13,821 nt of DNA from Planctomycetota bacterium (GCA_021160625.1 JAGHCE010000148.1:1-13821), one strand, 5' to 3'. Counted from the first letter of the stretch, positions 6,673 to 13,803 are shown. Notes: a model not told the origin generated them from the sequence alone. Translations and numbers: made by a program.

Positions 6673-8013
6673 ATGGAGAGGAAACCTGTTTTGGTCGCTA
6701 TCGGCGCGGGGAGCATCACTTTCACGCCGAAGTTGTTGCGGGATATGCTGTGTTTTGCGGGTCTGGGCGGGTCAACGTTGCGCCTGGTGGACATTGACGG
6801 GGAGAGGCTCGGCATTATGGCGGCGCTGGCCGAGAGGCTCACCGCCGGAATGGATGAGCCCTGGACGATAGAGTCGTTTACCGACCGTAAAAAGGCGCTC
6901 CCCGGTGCCGATTACGTCATAATATCCGTCGACGTCAACCGCGTGGAGACCTGGGCGAGCGACTGGCGGATACCCGTCGAGCTCGGGATACGGCAGGTCA
7001 CCGGCGAGCTGGGAGGGCCTGGAGGCCTTTTCCACTCGCTCAGGCAAATCCCCATACACCTCGAAATCGCGCATGACATAGCGGCCCTGTGCCCGGCGGC
7101 GATTGTAATGGTCGAGTCAAACCCCTTGAACCGCATATGCCTCGCGATGGAGCGATATTCGGACTGCGGCGAGGTACTGGGCCTGTGCCACGGCGTTGAG
7201 ATAGCGCAGAACCGCTTGGGCCGGGTCCTCGACCTCGCCACAGAGGACTTCCTGGCAACGGCCGCCGGCGTCAACCACTTCACCTGGATACTCGACCTGC
7301 GCCACCGGGAGACCGGCGAGGACCTCTACCCGGCGCTCAAGACCGCGCTCAAGACGTACGACCCTGACTTCTGGCCGCTCTCTCGCAAGCTCTTCGACAT
7401 CTTTGGCTATATGCCTTCGCCCGGCGACGACCACATCGGCGAATACCTCCCGTACGCGTGGGAGCTCGTAGGTCTCGAGGGCCCAGGGATGGACGAACGC
7501 GGCAAGAACGTCGAGGAGTCGTGGGAGCGTTACAGGGAAATAGCGCTCGGCGACAAGGAAATTAAGGAGTTCAGGGGCACCGGCGCGGGAGTGCACGTCG
7601 AGGAGCGGGTGGAGTTTTTCTTCACGCCGCGCAACTGGACGGACACGCTCGCCTTCCCCATAATGAACGCAATCGAGACGAGGACCTTTCACCGGATGCC
7701 CGCGGTCAATATGGTCAACCGAGGCGCGATAAACAACCTCCCCGCCGACGCCTTCGTCGAGTGCCCCGCAGCGGTTGACGCTTCCGGCTGCCGCCTGCTT
7801 GCGATGGGTAACCTGCCCAAGCCGCTTGCCGCCCTGTGCCGCCGCGACGTGGATGCGGCCGAGCTTACTGTGGAGGCGGCGGTCACCGGCGACCGCAATC
7901 TCGTCCTGCAGGCGATGCTTCTTGACCCGGTGGTCGACAGCGTCCGGAACGCCGAAAAGGTCCTCGACGCGATGCTTGAGGCGAACGCCAAGTATCTGCC
8001 GCAGTTCGCGTGA
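6673..8013 (+). CDS. Glycoside hydrolase family 4 protein (alpha-galactosidase/glucosidase type, NAD and Mn dependent)
   Basis: A 446-aa protein, normal for GH4. This family hydrolyses glycosidic bonds by an unusual oxidation-elimination-reduction cycle needing NAD+ and a divalent metal, in the cytoplasm. The Rossmann NAD site is at the N-terminus (VLVAIGAGSITFTPKLLRDM, residues 6-25), with an acidic residue ending strand two (RLVDIDGERL). The family motif NPLN is at 150-153. The metal ligands are the Cys of GLCHG (Cys172) and the His of AGVNHFTW (His202). CHG plus GVNHF points to the alpha-galactosidase, alpha-glucosidase or alpha-galacturonidase branch rather than 6-phospho-beta-glucosidases. 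The exact substrate cannot be read from the sequence. GGAGG lies 9 nt before the ATG. No transporter or regulator is adjacent, and pyrF starts 173 nt later from its own promoter. Ends in TGA. Confidence 0.9.
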   Translation: MERKPVLVAIGAGSITFTPKLLRDMLCFAGLGGSTLRLVDIDGERLGIMAALAERLTAGMDEPWTIESFTDRKKALPGADYVIISVDVNRVETWASDWRIPVELGIRQVTGELGGPGGLFHSLRQIPIHLEIAHDIAALCPAAIVMVESNPLNRICLAMERYSDCGEVLGLCHGVEIAQNRLGRVLDLATEDFLATAAGVNHFTWILDLRHRETGEDLYPALKTALKTYDPDFWPLSRKLFDIFGYMPSPGDDHIGEYLPYAWELVGLEGPGMDERGKNVEESWERYREIALGDKEIKEFRGTGAGVHVEERVEFFFTPRNWTDTLAFPIMNAIETRTFHRMPAVNMVNRGAINNLPADAFVECPAAVDASGCRLLAMGNLPKPLAALCRRDVDAAELTVEAAVTGDRNLVLQAMLLDPVVDSVRNAEKVLDAMLEANAKYLPQFA

Positions 8014-8043
8014 CGACACGGCAACGCGCGCTGCTCTAAATGC

Positions 8044-8072
8044 TCGACAGCAAAATGGCCGCGGCGTATACT
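8044..8072 (+). promoter_or_regulatory. Sigma-70-type promoter for pyrF-murD-DUF3179
   Basis: TCGACA (8044-8049), exactly 17 nt, TATACT (8067-8072): five of six matches at both elements. It is the best promoter match I found in the window. Transcription would start near 8079 and give a leader of about 108 nt before the pyrF ATG at 8187. The leader contains a 6-bp hairpin, TCCGGC/GCCGGA (8087-8104). Confidence 0.65.
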
Positions 8073-8186
8073 CTAAGAGCGTGGCGTCCGGCGGGAGAGC
8101 CGGAGGACCCACACCGGGCCTCGCTTCGCCTTTGGGGGCGGGATCCGACTGCGGTTTCAGTGCCTTCTTGGACGATAAAGCCCGAT

Positions 8187-9134
8187 ATGAAGAACTTCGC
8201 AGACCGACTCATAGCCGAGATCGAAGCGAAAGGAACCCCGGCCATCGTGGGCATCGACCCACGGCTTGAGCTGCTGCCGCTGCCGGTGCGGCGAAAGTTC
8301 GACGGCAGCAAGAGGGGCTCGCTTAGAAGCCTCGTGGCGGCGCTTAAGGCCTTTTCCTGTGAAATAGTCGATATCGTTGCCCCTCACGTGCCCGCGGTCA
8401 AGCCGCAGGTGGCCTTTTTCGAGATGTACGGCTGGGTGGGCCTGCAAGCCTACGCCGAGGTGGTGCGATATGCCAAAAGGGCCGGGCTTGTCGTAATCGG
8501 TGACGTCAAGCGCGGCGACATCGGTTCGACGGCGCTGGCTTATGCCAGGGGGCACTTGGGGCAGGTAGCCGTTTCGGGGCGTCTTGTCGGGATGTGGCAG
8601 GAGGATGCCGTCACCGTCAACCCCTACCTCGGCGGCGACAGCATCGAGCCCTTTCTCTTGGAGGTAAATGCCAGGGGCAAGGGGATATTCGTGCTCGTGC
8701 GCACGTCTAACCCGTCGGGCGAAGAGATTCAGAACCTCGACGCGGGCGGCTCCCCGGTATATCTTCACGTTGCACGGCTTGTAGCCGGCTGGGGCAAGGA
8801 CAGCATCGGGGTGAGGGGTTTTTCGTCGGTGGGCGCGGTGGTAGGGGCAACCTGTCCCCAGGAGGCCGGCCGGATAAGGCAGGCGCTTCCGGAGACGATT
8901 TTTCTCGTGCCGGGATACGGCGCGCAGGGGGCCACGGCCGAGGATATCCGCCCGGCGTTTCGCCAGGACGGCCTGGGCGCGGTTGTGAACTCGTCCAGGG
9001 GGATTATCTTCGCCTACAGAAGGAGCCCCTACTCGGAGCAGTTCGGTGACAGGCGGTGGCAGGAGGCCGTCGAGGCGGCCGTTAAGGCGATGAAAAAGGA
9101 CCTTGCGGCGATCTACCCCGGTGGTGGCGAATGA
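8187..9134 (+). CDS. pyrF: Orotidine 5'-phosphate decarboxylase, type 2
   Basis: A 315-aa protein that decarboxylates OMP to UMP, the last step of de novo pyrimidine synthesis. Landmarks of the longer type 2 group are FADRLIAEIEAKGTPAIVGIDPRLELLP at the N-terminus (residues 4-31), KPQVAFFE (72-79), the catalytic signature GDVKRGDIGST (105-115, with Asp106, Lys108 and Asp111), VNPYLGGDSIEPFL (144-157), and the phosphate-binding end VPGYGAQG (241-248) with NSSRGI (268-273). The start at 8187 is preferred over an in-frame ATG at 8040, because that upstream ATG lies before the promoter's -35 and the extra residues do not match the family. The stop overlaps the murD start as ATGA (9131-9134). Pairing with murD is not a classical arrangement. 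Confidence 0.95.
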   Translation: MKNFADRLIAEIEAKGTPAIVGIDPRLELLPLPVRRKFDGSKRGSLRSLVAALKAFSCEIVDIVAPHVPAVKPQVAFFEMYGWVGLQAYAEVVRYAKRAGLVVIGDVKRGDIGSTALAYARGHLGQVAVSGRLVGMWQEDAVTVNPYLGGDSIEPFLLEVNARGKGIFVLVRTSNPSGEEIQNLDAGGSPVYLHVARLVAGWGKDSIGVRGFSSVGAVVGATCPQEAGRIRQALPETIFLVPGYGAQGATAEDIRPAFRQDGLGAVVNSSRGIIFAYRRSPYSEQFGDRRWQEAVEAAVKAMKKDLAAIYPGGGE

Positions 9135-9667
9135 CGGACCCGACGAGCGAAAACTGGGCCGGCAGGAAGGTCACGGTGGCCGGTCTCGGGACATTCGGCG
9201 GGCAGGTGGCGGCGGCGAAGTTTTTCGTGCGGCTGGGCGCCAAGGTCACGGTGACGGACAGGAAGCCGCGCGAGGCGCTTGTGAAAGGCGTGCGCGAGCT
9301 TGAGAGCTCGAACGTGCGGTTCGTCCTCGGCGGCCACAGGAAAGAGGATTTCACGAACGCGGACCTCGTCGTGGCGAGCCCGGCCATACCCGAGGACAAC
9401 CGGTATCTTGCGGCCGCCGAGGCCGCCGGCGTGCCGATTACGCACGAAATGGATGTTTTCTTCTCGCTTTGCCGCGCGCCCATAATCGGCGTTACGGGTT
9501 CAAACGGCAAGTCCACAACGGCCGCGCTTCTGGCCCACATACTCACAAGGCACTTCGAGCGCCAGGCGGGGCCCGATAGCCGCAGCGTGCGGCTTGGCGG
9601 CAACATCGGGCGTTCGCTTCTTTTGGAGGTTGGCGGGATACTGCCGGGGGACGTCGTCGTGCTGTAG
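9131..9667 (+). CDS. murD: MurD N-terminal fragment (UDP-binding domain and start of ATPase domain)
   Basis: A 178-aa product if the amber codon terminates. The ATG overlaps the pyrF stop, with GGTGG just upstream. It contains the substrate-binding Rossmann domain and the ATP P-loop but lacks the metal ligands, the lysine and the whole C-terminal glutamate-binding domain, so it could not be an active ligase alone. Confidence 0.8.
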   Translation: MTDPTSENWAGRKVTVAGLGTFGGQVAAAKFFVRLGAKVTVTDRKPREALVKGVRELESSNVRFVLGGHRKEDFTNADLVVASPAIPEDNRYLAAAEAAGVPITHEMDVFFSLCRAPIIGVTGSNGKSTTAALLAHILTRHFERQAGPDSRSVRLGGNIGRSLLLEVGGILPGDVVVL

Positions 9668-10567
9668 CTTTCAAGTTTCCAGCTTGAGGATCTCGGTGAA
9701 CTGGGAAAAAGTCCCCAGGGCGCTCTCGTCACCAACCTTTCGCCGAATCATCTCGACCGCCACGGGACCTTTGAGGCCTATGCGCGGGCAAAACGCAATA
9801 TCACCCTTTACCAGAAACCGGCGGATTTTTTGGTCCTGAACGCCGACGATCCGAACCTCGTCGGCTGGGATGAGACCGCCGCAGAGGTGCTCTTTTTCGG
9901 CGAAGGCGCCGGCACAGGCAGGAAAGGTGTTTTCATTTCCGCAGGTTCGCTCGTATCTACGGTAAGCGGCACACGGGAAGTCGTAAAGGTGCGCCGCAGG
10001 TGGAAGCCGAGGGGACTCCACAACCTCCTGAACTTTGCGGCGGCCTGTGCGGCGGCGGGGAGGCTGGGCGTTCCAATCGAGGAGGCGGTCGCAGCGGCTG
10101 AGGATTTCAAGCCGCTGCCCCACCGGCTCGAAGAGATAGGCAGCGTGTCGGGAGTACGTTTCTACAACGACTCGATCGCGACGACGCCGGAGTCGGCCGT
10201 AGCCGCGCTGGAGAGCTTCAACGAGCCGATTGTTCTCATAGCCGGCGGCTACGACAAGGGTCTCGACTTAGGGGTGTTTGCCCGCCGGGCCGCGCGGTCG
10301 GTGAAGGCACTCGTGGTCATAGGGGAAACCGGTGGCAAGATTGCCGAGGCGGCGTCGGCGCAAAACGCCGAGCTCGGCATCACATGTCCGGCGACCTTCG
10401 ATGAGGCCGTTGCGGCGGCCTTCGATGAGGCCGAGCCGGGCGACGTTGTGCTGCTGTCGCCGGCGTGTGCCTCCTATGATATGTTCGGCAACTTCCAAGA
10501 GAGGGGCGAGCAGTTCCGCCGGGAGGTTGAAAGGATCAGACGCAAAGCTGGAGGAGATTCTTCGTGA
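9668..10567 (+). pseudogene. murD: MurD C-terminal part after the amber codon
   Basis: The frame continues directly after the stop with LSSFQLEDLGEL and runs to the TGA at 10565-10567. The first usable start is a TTG at 9830, already past the central-domain metal and lysine residues, and no Shine-Dalgarno sequence stands before it. Re-initiation giving a useful protein therefore looks unlikely. The conservation of this half (YNDSIATTP, SPACASYDMFGNF) shows that selection held it until recently or still does. Confidence 0.75.
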
Positions 10568-11604
10568 AGAGTATTCTTTACTGGGGGCTCGTGTTAATAC
10601 TGGCAGGAGCGCTTTTTGCCGTTTTCATTCTCTATTACAACGTGGAGCAGGTCGCCTGGAAATCCGACTACCTGCTCAGTAGCCTCGACAAGCAATGGCT
10701 TCTCTCCGGAGATCAGCACCTTTTCGACATTACCCAAAGGTCTATCGACCTGGGGAGTGTAATCGGCCTCAAAAAAGGCCGAAATGAATGGCAGGCCATC
10801 GGCAGGGGCGGGTCTTTTCTCCAGCCGAGGTTCGCAAACCTTGACACCAACCGGTGCGTGAAAGACGACGAATACGTAATCGGCGTCGTGAACGGTTCCA
10901 CGGCAACGGCCTACCCGTTCAAGGTGTTGGTGAAACACAAAATTATAAACGATAATTCGCAGGACCCGACGGTATGCGTCTACTTCGGCGCGGCGAGCCG
11001 AACGTTTGCCGCATATGCAAGGGGCACACAAGGCGATGCGGATGTGCTTGCCTGCACGGGGTTTATGTACAATCGGGTCGATCTTCCTTATGACGCCGGG
11101 ACCGAGAGTCTTTTCCTGCCGCTGACGGGGCGGTTCGTTGCGGGCAGGCGCATCGGGGAGAGGTTCAAGCGTTTGCCGTGTGCGGTGGTGACACTTGCGC
11201 GGTGGCGGGCCCTTTACCCGAAATCGAGGATAATGACCGTGAGCACGGGTGTGCCCTCGATGAAATACCCGCGCGCTGATATCCCCGGTGGACGGGGACT
11301 TTCAGAAGGGACCATCACAGGCCCGAAAGGCAGGAAATATGCGGCGAAGGGCGCGGTGCTGCTGTTGGAGGCCGAAGGGAACAGTTTGCTGGTCTCATTT
11401 GACGCGGCGCGGACCGACGCAAAAAGGGACATTGCCGTCTCCCTCGAAGGGCGGCAGGTTGTGGTGCATTTCGACGAGGGCTATACATCCGCCTGGGTCA
11501 CCGACGCCTCCGGGAATCTTGTTCCATCTGTTCGCACCGTTCTCGATAGCGCCGTAAAGATATTTCCGGACATAGACATTGCCGAGGGGAGCGGGGGCGA
11601 CTAA
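10564..11604 (+). CDS. Membrane-anchored DUF3179-like protein
   Basis: A 346-aa protein from a GTG start that overlaps the murD stop (GTGA, 10564-10567). Residues about 5-25 are one N-terminal membrane helix (LYWGLVLILAGALFAVFILY), leaving the bulk outside the cytoplasm. Residues about 100-230 follow the DUF3179 layout: IGVVNGSTATAYPFKVL, then KHKIIND (the HEIVND position), then FGAASRTF, GFMYNRVDL, the LPLTGRFVAGRRIGERFKRLP stretch and ARWRALYPKSRI. The CPxC-like cysteines that I recall as usual in DUF3179 (YCPLCG) are absent and FGAA stands there instead, so this may be a divergent, metal-free member. About 100 further C-terminal residues look beta-rich and are unassigned. The biochemical role of DUF3179 is not known to me. 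Position in the operon suggests an envelope role (inference). Ends in TAA. Confidence 0.7.
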   Translation: MKSILYWGLVLILAGALFAVFILYYNVEQVAWKSDYLLSSLDKQWLLSGDQHLFDITQRSIDLGSVIGLKKGRNEWQAIGRGGSFLQPRFANLDTNRCVKDDEYVIGVVNGSTATAYPFKVLVKHKIINDNSQDPTVCVYFGAASRTFAAYARGTQGDADVLACTGFMYNRVDLPYDAGTESLFLPLTGRFVAGRRIGERFKRLPCAVVTLARWRALYPKSRIMTVSTGVPSMKYPRADIPGGRGLSEGTITGPKGRKYAAKGAVLLLEAEGNSLLVSFDAARTDAKRDIAVSLEGRQVVVHFDEGYTSAWVTDASGNLVPSVRTVLDSAVKIFPDIDIAEGSGGD

Positions 11605-11656
11605 GTTTTATCTTGAAAAGCGCTTTCTCTTTCTACTGCGGCCAGATGCCAAATCC

Positions 11657-11693
11657 GAAGAAAAAGGCCCGCGCGATCCATCGCACGAGCCTT
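11657..11693 (-). terminator. Intrinsic terminator of the zinc-ribbon gene
   Basis: On the minus strand a 14-bp stem (AAGGCTCGTGCGAT with ATCGCGCGGGCCTT, two G-U pairs, tight loop that opens to GG plus flanking A-U pairs) is followed directly by TTTTTCTT-like sequence. It lies about 90 nt after the stop of the minus-strand gene. On the plus strand the same pairs become C-A mismatches and no T-run follows, so it serves the minus strand. Confidence 0.8.
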
Positions 11694-11740
11694 GCTCACA
11701 AATTCCAGTCTGAAACTCTTCCTTCGCAATCCAGCCGAGA

Positions 11741-11762
11741 CGCCGCCGGGTTTTTTGCGGCG
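11741..11762. repeat. CGCCGC/GCGGCG hairpin between convergent genes
   Basis: Six-bp GC arms (11741-11746, 11757-11762) enclose CGGGTTTTTT. The T-run is in the loop rather than after the stem, so it is not a standard terminator for either strand, though it could help end plus-strand transcription from the operon that stops at 11604. Confidence 0.3.
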
Positions 11763-11783
11763 GCAAACTGCTTTCCGGTCGAG

Positions 11784-12164
11784 CTATCGATTCTCTTCCG
11801 GGATCACGTGACCTTCCGGGCACATAATTCCCGGCGCGTCTTCCTGCATCATGGATTCATATTTGTACCACTTCTCACATTTCGGGCAGTAGTACACGCG
11901 GTAGGCATCCTCACCGCCGCATATCCTGCAGGGATATGCCTTCGGCGCACCGTCGGCATACATAAAAAATGTCTTGTCGTTTTCGATTTCACCCGTGGTT
12001 ATATCGAAACGCTCTCCGGTCGACTCGCACTGGAAAGTCTTCCAGGGTGCCTTGCCGGAGCTGCCCTTACTGCCACCGCCCTGGAAGTAGAAAATCCCCA
12101 TAATGCCGAGCACAAGAAGAACTACAGCACCGACACCGACCCAGGGGTTTGTTCTCCAATCCAT
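11784..12164 (-). CDS. Membrane-anchored zinc-ribbon protein (unknown function)
   Basis: A 126-aa protein. The start at 12164 (MDWRTNPWVGVG) is chosen because AGGGGAC stands about 7 nt before it. An ATG at 12221 would add 19 residues that overlap the likely promoter. Residues about 9-27 are one membrane helix (GVGAVVLLVLGIMGIFYF). A glycine/serine linker follows (GGGSKGSSGK). A cysteine-rich domain comes next: Cys46, then CRIC (79-82) and CPKC (93-96), a typical zinc-ribbon pair, then Cys115-PEGH (His119) as a possible second half-site. It is probably tail-out or cytosol-facing with structural zinc. I do not recognise a named family. It has its own promoter and terminator signals and lies downstream of the pilin-like gene on the same strand. 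Ends in TAG. Confidence 0.75.
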   Translation of the reverse strand: MDWRTNPWVGVGAVVLLVLGIMGIFYFQGGGSKGSSGKAPWKTFQCESTGERFDITTGEIENDKTFFMYADGAPKAYPCRICGGEDAYRVYYCPKCEKWYKYESMMQEDAPGIMCPEGHVIPEENR

Positions 12165-12229
12165 CCGTTGTCCCCTTTTCCCAAAAACAGAACGCACCCT
12201 GTAAGGAATCCAAAACCGCACTGTCGCTA

Positions 12230-12258
12230 AGTATAACGAAAATTCCCCTCCGGCGCAA
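12230..12258 (-). promoter_or_regulatory. Candidate promoter of the zinc-ribbon gene, overlapping the upstream terminator
   Basis: On the minus strand TATACT (12235-12230, five of six) is preceded after 17 nt by TTGCGC (12258-12253, three of six), which lies in the loop and right arm of the terminator hairpin of the upstream pilin-like gene. The leader would be about 60 nt. The -10 is good and the -35 is weak. Confidence 0.4.
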
Positions 12259-12277
12259 GGCCGGAGGGGAATTTTTC
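12239..12277. terminator. Bidirectional intrinsic terminator after the pilin-like gene
   Basis: A perfect inverted repeat: arms AATTCCCCTCCGGC (12241-12254) and GCCGGAGGGGAATT (12260-12273) round the loop GCAAG, extendable by two A-T pairs. A T-run follows on both strands (ATTTTTC on plus, AATTTTCG on minus). It stands 23 nt after the stop of the pilin-like gene on the minus strand, which is its main client. Confidence 0.92.
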
Positions 12278-12299
12278 ATCACCCAATGAGATTGTGCGA

Positions 12300-13145
12300 T
12301 TACAGACCGTAACCAAGCGGCCAGTAGAAGTACTTGCACAGACTCATCGACGGGCATGCAGAACCGTACGTAACGTAGAATGCCCTGGTGCTGTCAGACT
12401 GGAAGGCGTTCTGCACGGAGACATGCAGGTCAACCCAGAGCACGTTCTGGCCGTCGACGCCGTGGCGTGCGAGGTCGGCGTGCAGGTTGTCACGCGCCCA
12501 CATACTACCGCTGCCGCCGGTGCGGATCCCGCCGCAAGGCTCCCAGCCATAGCCGGTCCACCACTTGTAGTCCATCGCCAGCATTGTAGCCGATGGCATC
12601 GAAGCGGTTTTGGACCAGTCGATGTATTGGGAGTAGGTGTTTCCACACATCAAGCGGTTCTCGTTGTAAGACAGCGTCAGGCCGCCGTAGCAATGTGCAT
12701 GGGTGCACTGAGAGTTGCTGTGCTTATCCGCGATTGGACGGCCAGCCGCGCGGTCGGCCGGGCATCTCAGAACGCTGTTGACAACCCTATCACGGTTGTC
12801 GTACCAGCCGATGTTGAGGTATTTGAAGTGTGCCAGGTCGTGGAACGGAGTCCAGTAGACATCCACGTTCGCTACAGCCGGCGGGTCGCACGTGTCAAGC
12901 GCGCGCCACCCGTCCGGATCGGCCTGGTACGCGGTGCCCTGATAAGTCGGGAAGTACTCCTCCCAATCAGTTTGGTACATACCGAATGCAAGCCCGATCT
13001 GCTTCAGGTTGTTCTTACAGGAAGCCATACGAGCCTGCATACGGGCCCTGGTCAGCGCCGGAAGCAACATGGCGGCCAGGATCGAGATTATGGCCATTAC
13101 GACCAACAACTCGATCAGCGTAAAGCCGATCTTTTTCCGTCTCAT
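12300..13145 (-). CDS. Type IV pilin-like/pseudopilin protein with class III leader (DUF1559-like)
   Basis: A 281-aa protein. The start at 13145 (MRRKKIGFTLIELL) follows AGGAGG by 6 nt and gives a textbook prepilin leader. An ATG at 13193 would add 16 residues before it. Gly7-Phe8 is the prepilin-peptidase site, with Glu12 as residue 5 of the mature protein, then a hydrophobic helix (IELLVVMAIISILAAMLLPAL). ASCKNNLKQIGLAFGMY (41-57) is the segment shared by planctomycete/lentisphaeral pilin-like proteins. Near the C-terminus, HGVDGQNVLWVDLHV resembles the H-x9-DG motif region that ends such proteins, with DG changed to DL. The globular part has many cysteines and aromatic residues. It is probably exported by a type II secretion/type IV pilus machine and sits at the envelope. 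The strong binding site and terminator suggest a well-expressed monocistronic gene. Ends in TAA. Confidence 0.88.
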   Translation of the reverse strand: MRRKKIGFTLIELLVVMAIISILAAMLLPALTRARMQARMASCKNNLKQIGLAFGMYQTDWEEYFPTYQGTAYQADPDGWRALDTCDPPAVANVDVYWTPFHDLAHFKYLNIGWYDNRDRVVNSVLRCPADRAAGRPIADKHSNSQCTHAHCYGGLTLSYNENRLMCGNTYSQYIDWSKTASMPSATMLAMDYKWWTGYGWEPCGGIRTGGSGSMWARDNLHADLARHGVDGQNVLWVDLHVSVQNAFQSDSTRAFYVTYGSACPSMSLCKYFYWPLGYGL

Positions 13146-13180
13146 TGCGCTCCTCCTAAGAGTATCCCAGATATCCTCAT

Positions 13181-13206
13181 TCTCGATGTACATACGTCTC
13201 GATGTA
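13181..13206. repeat. Tandem 10-bp direct repeat upstream of the pilin-like gene
   Basis: TCTCGATGTA occurs at 13181-13190 and 13197-13206, 16 bp start to start, ending 35 bp upstream of the pilin-like start codon. Two spaced identical decamers in a leader are candidate protein-binding sites; chance is not excluded. Confidence 0.4.
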
Positions 13207-13437
13207 TTGTTTTACCTCCTGGAGCCTCGCTCTTGCTGTAGCGGCAAAAGATGCTTGACCCGCGGAGCAACTCCCCTGCATTTTCGCGTTCCCCGGAACT
13301 CGAATGAAGCAGGACAGTCCTCAGTGAACAGCTCCGCTTTCCTGCATCACCCCCTTTCTTGCCTCTTGGGGGCAAGGGTGATACTGCCGCTGTGAACCAC
13401 CATTGCCGACCCGCTGAGACCGAACCGTCGTCCATAA

Positions 13438-13466
13438 TTGACAAACGAACTCTTACTCTACTAAAT
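13438..13466 (+). promoter_or_regulatory. Weak candidate plus-strand promoter
   Basis: A perfect TTGACA (13438-13443) is followed after 17 nt by CTAAAT (13461-13466, three of six). It would fire rightwards into a region with no recognisable gene before the window edge, so it may be fortuitous or serve a gene beyond the window. Confidence 0.25.
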
Positions 13467-13639
13467 AGCAAAACAGGCTGTACTATTCCCGTTTAGCCAG
13501 CTGGCCTGGGGCACGGTATGCGACAACCGGTGGCCCCATGTGTGTTTTTCTCCCCACGAATTCCCGTGCAACTGCCCATTGCATGAATGCCCGTTTTCCC
13601 TTTTTTACCCGGAAAACCCGGCGGTTCAAGAAAAATCCG

Positions 13640-13666
13640 AAAAAAATTTCGCCCCCTGCGGGAAAT
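13640..13666 (-). terminator. Possible minus-strand terminator for a gene beyond the right edge
   Basis: On the minus strand ATTTC and GAAAT arms (with two further G-C pairs across a bulge) are followed by a run of seven T. The stem is short and imperfect. Confidence 0.3.
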
Positions 13667-13770
13667 CCTTTCCTGCGCGCCCGAGGTGTTCCACGAGCCC
13701 GGGATGCGCTTTCTACACTATCCGCGCCTCGTTTTCAAGAATCAAATCGGTACAAGGTGCGTTTTTTTTC

Positions 13771-13803
13771 AGGCCGAGGGTGTCATCCCGGCACCCCCGG
13801 CCT
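13771..13803. repeat. Imperfect 12-bp inverted repeat near the right edge
   Basis: AGGCCGAGGGTG and CACCCCCGGCCT flank a 9-nt centre with one mismatch (a G-U pair in minus-strand RNA). Eight T precede it on plus (13762-13769), which is the wrong side for a terminator on either strand. Confidence 0.5.

Larger units (their letters stand above)
9131..10567 (+). pseudogene. murD: UDP-N-acetylmuramoylalanine--D-glutamate ligase, interrupted by one in-frame amber codon
   Basis: Read as one frame this is a 478-codon MurD, slightly longer than the usual 440-450. MurD adds D-glutamate to UDP-MurNAc-L-Ala with ATP in cytoplasmic peptidoglycan synthesis. Visible landmarks are VAGLGTFGGQVA (about 16-27), the ATP P-loop GVTGSNGKSTT (120-130), RLGGNIG (154-160), NLSPNHLDRHG (about 202-212, with the metal-binding His), AKRNI (the Lys that is carbamylated in E. 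coli MurD), LNADDPN, HRLEEIGSVSGVRFYNDSIATTP and LLSPACASYDMFGNF. Codon 179, at 9665-9667, is TAG where the family has the first Glu of ELSSFQLE (a metal ligand, Glu157 in E. coli from memory). One G-to-T change from GAG explains it. Everything downstream stays in frame with no further damage. The options are a recent null allele, a sequencing or assembly error, or readthrough. Confidence 0.9.
13146..13500 (-). other. Possible structured 5' leader/control region of the pilin-like gene
   Basis: No supportable gene. It contains a long-range pair GCGGAGC (13262-13268) with GCTCCGC (13331-13337) enclosing GTTCC-cc-GGAAC (13288-13299) and AGGACAGTCCT (13311-13321). A separate bulged hairpin has ATCACC/GGTGAT with inner CTTGCC/GGCAAG (13346-13382). 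I could not match it to a known riboswitch by eye, and no convincing promoter for the gene was found. Confidence 0.35.

Noticed and set aside
7117..8112. A 331-codon minus-strand open frame opposite the GH4 gene
   Set aside because: The plus strand carries every GH4 motif in order; the antisense product has no family features.
13009..13395. A 128-codon plus-strand frame over the start of the pilin-like gene
   Set aside because: It is antisense to the prepilin leader and its binding site, and shows no independent start signal.
13620..13640. GGTTCAAG resembling a tRNA T-loop
   Set aside because: Spacing to the closing CC is wrong and no acceptor or anticodon arms can be drawn.
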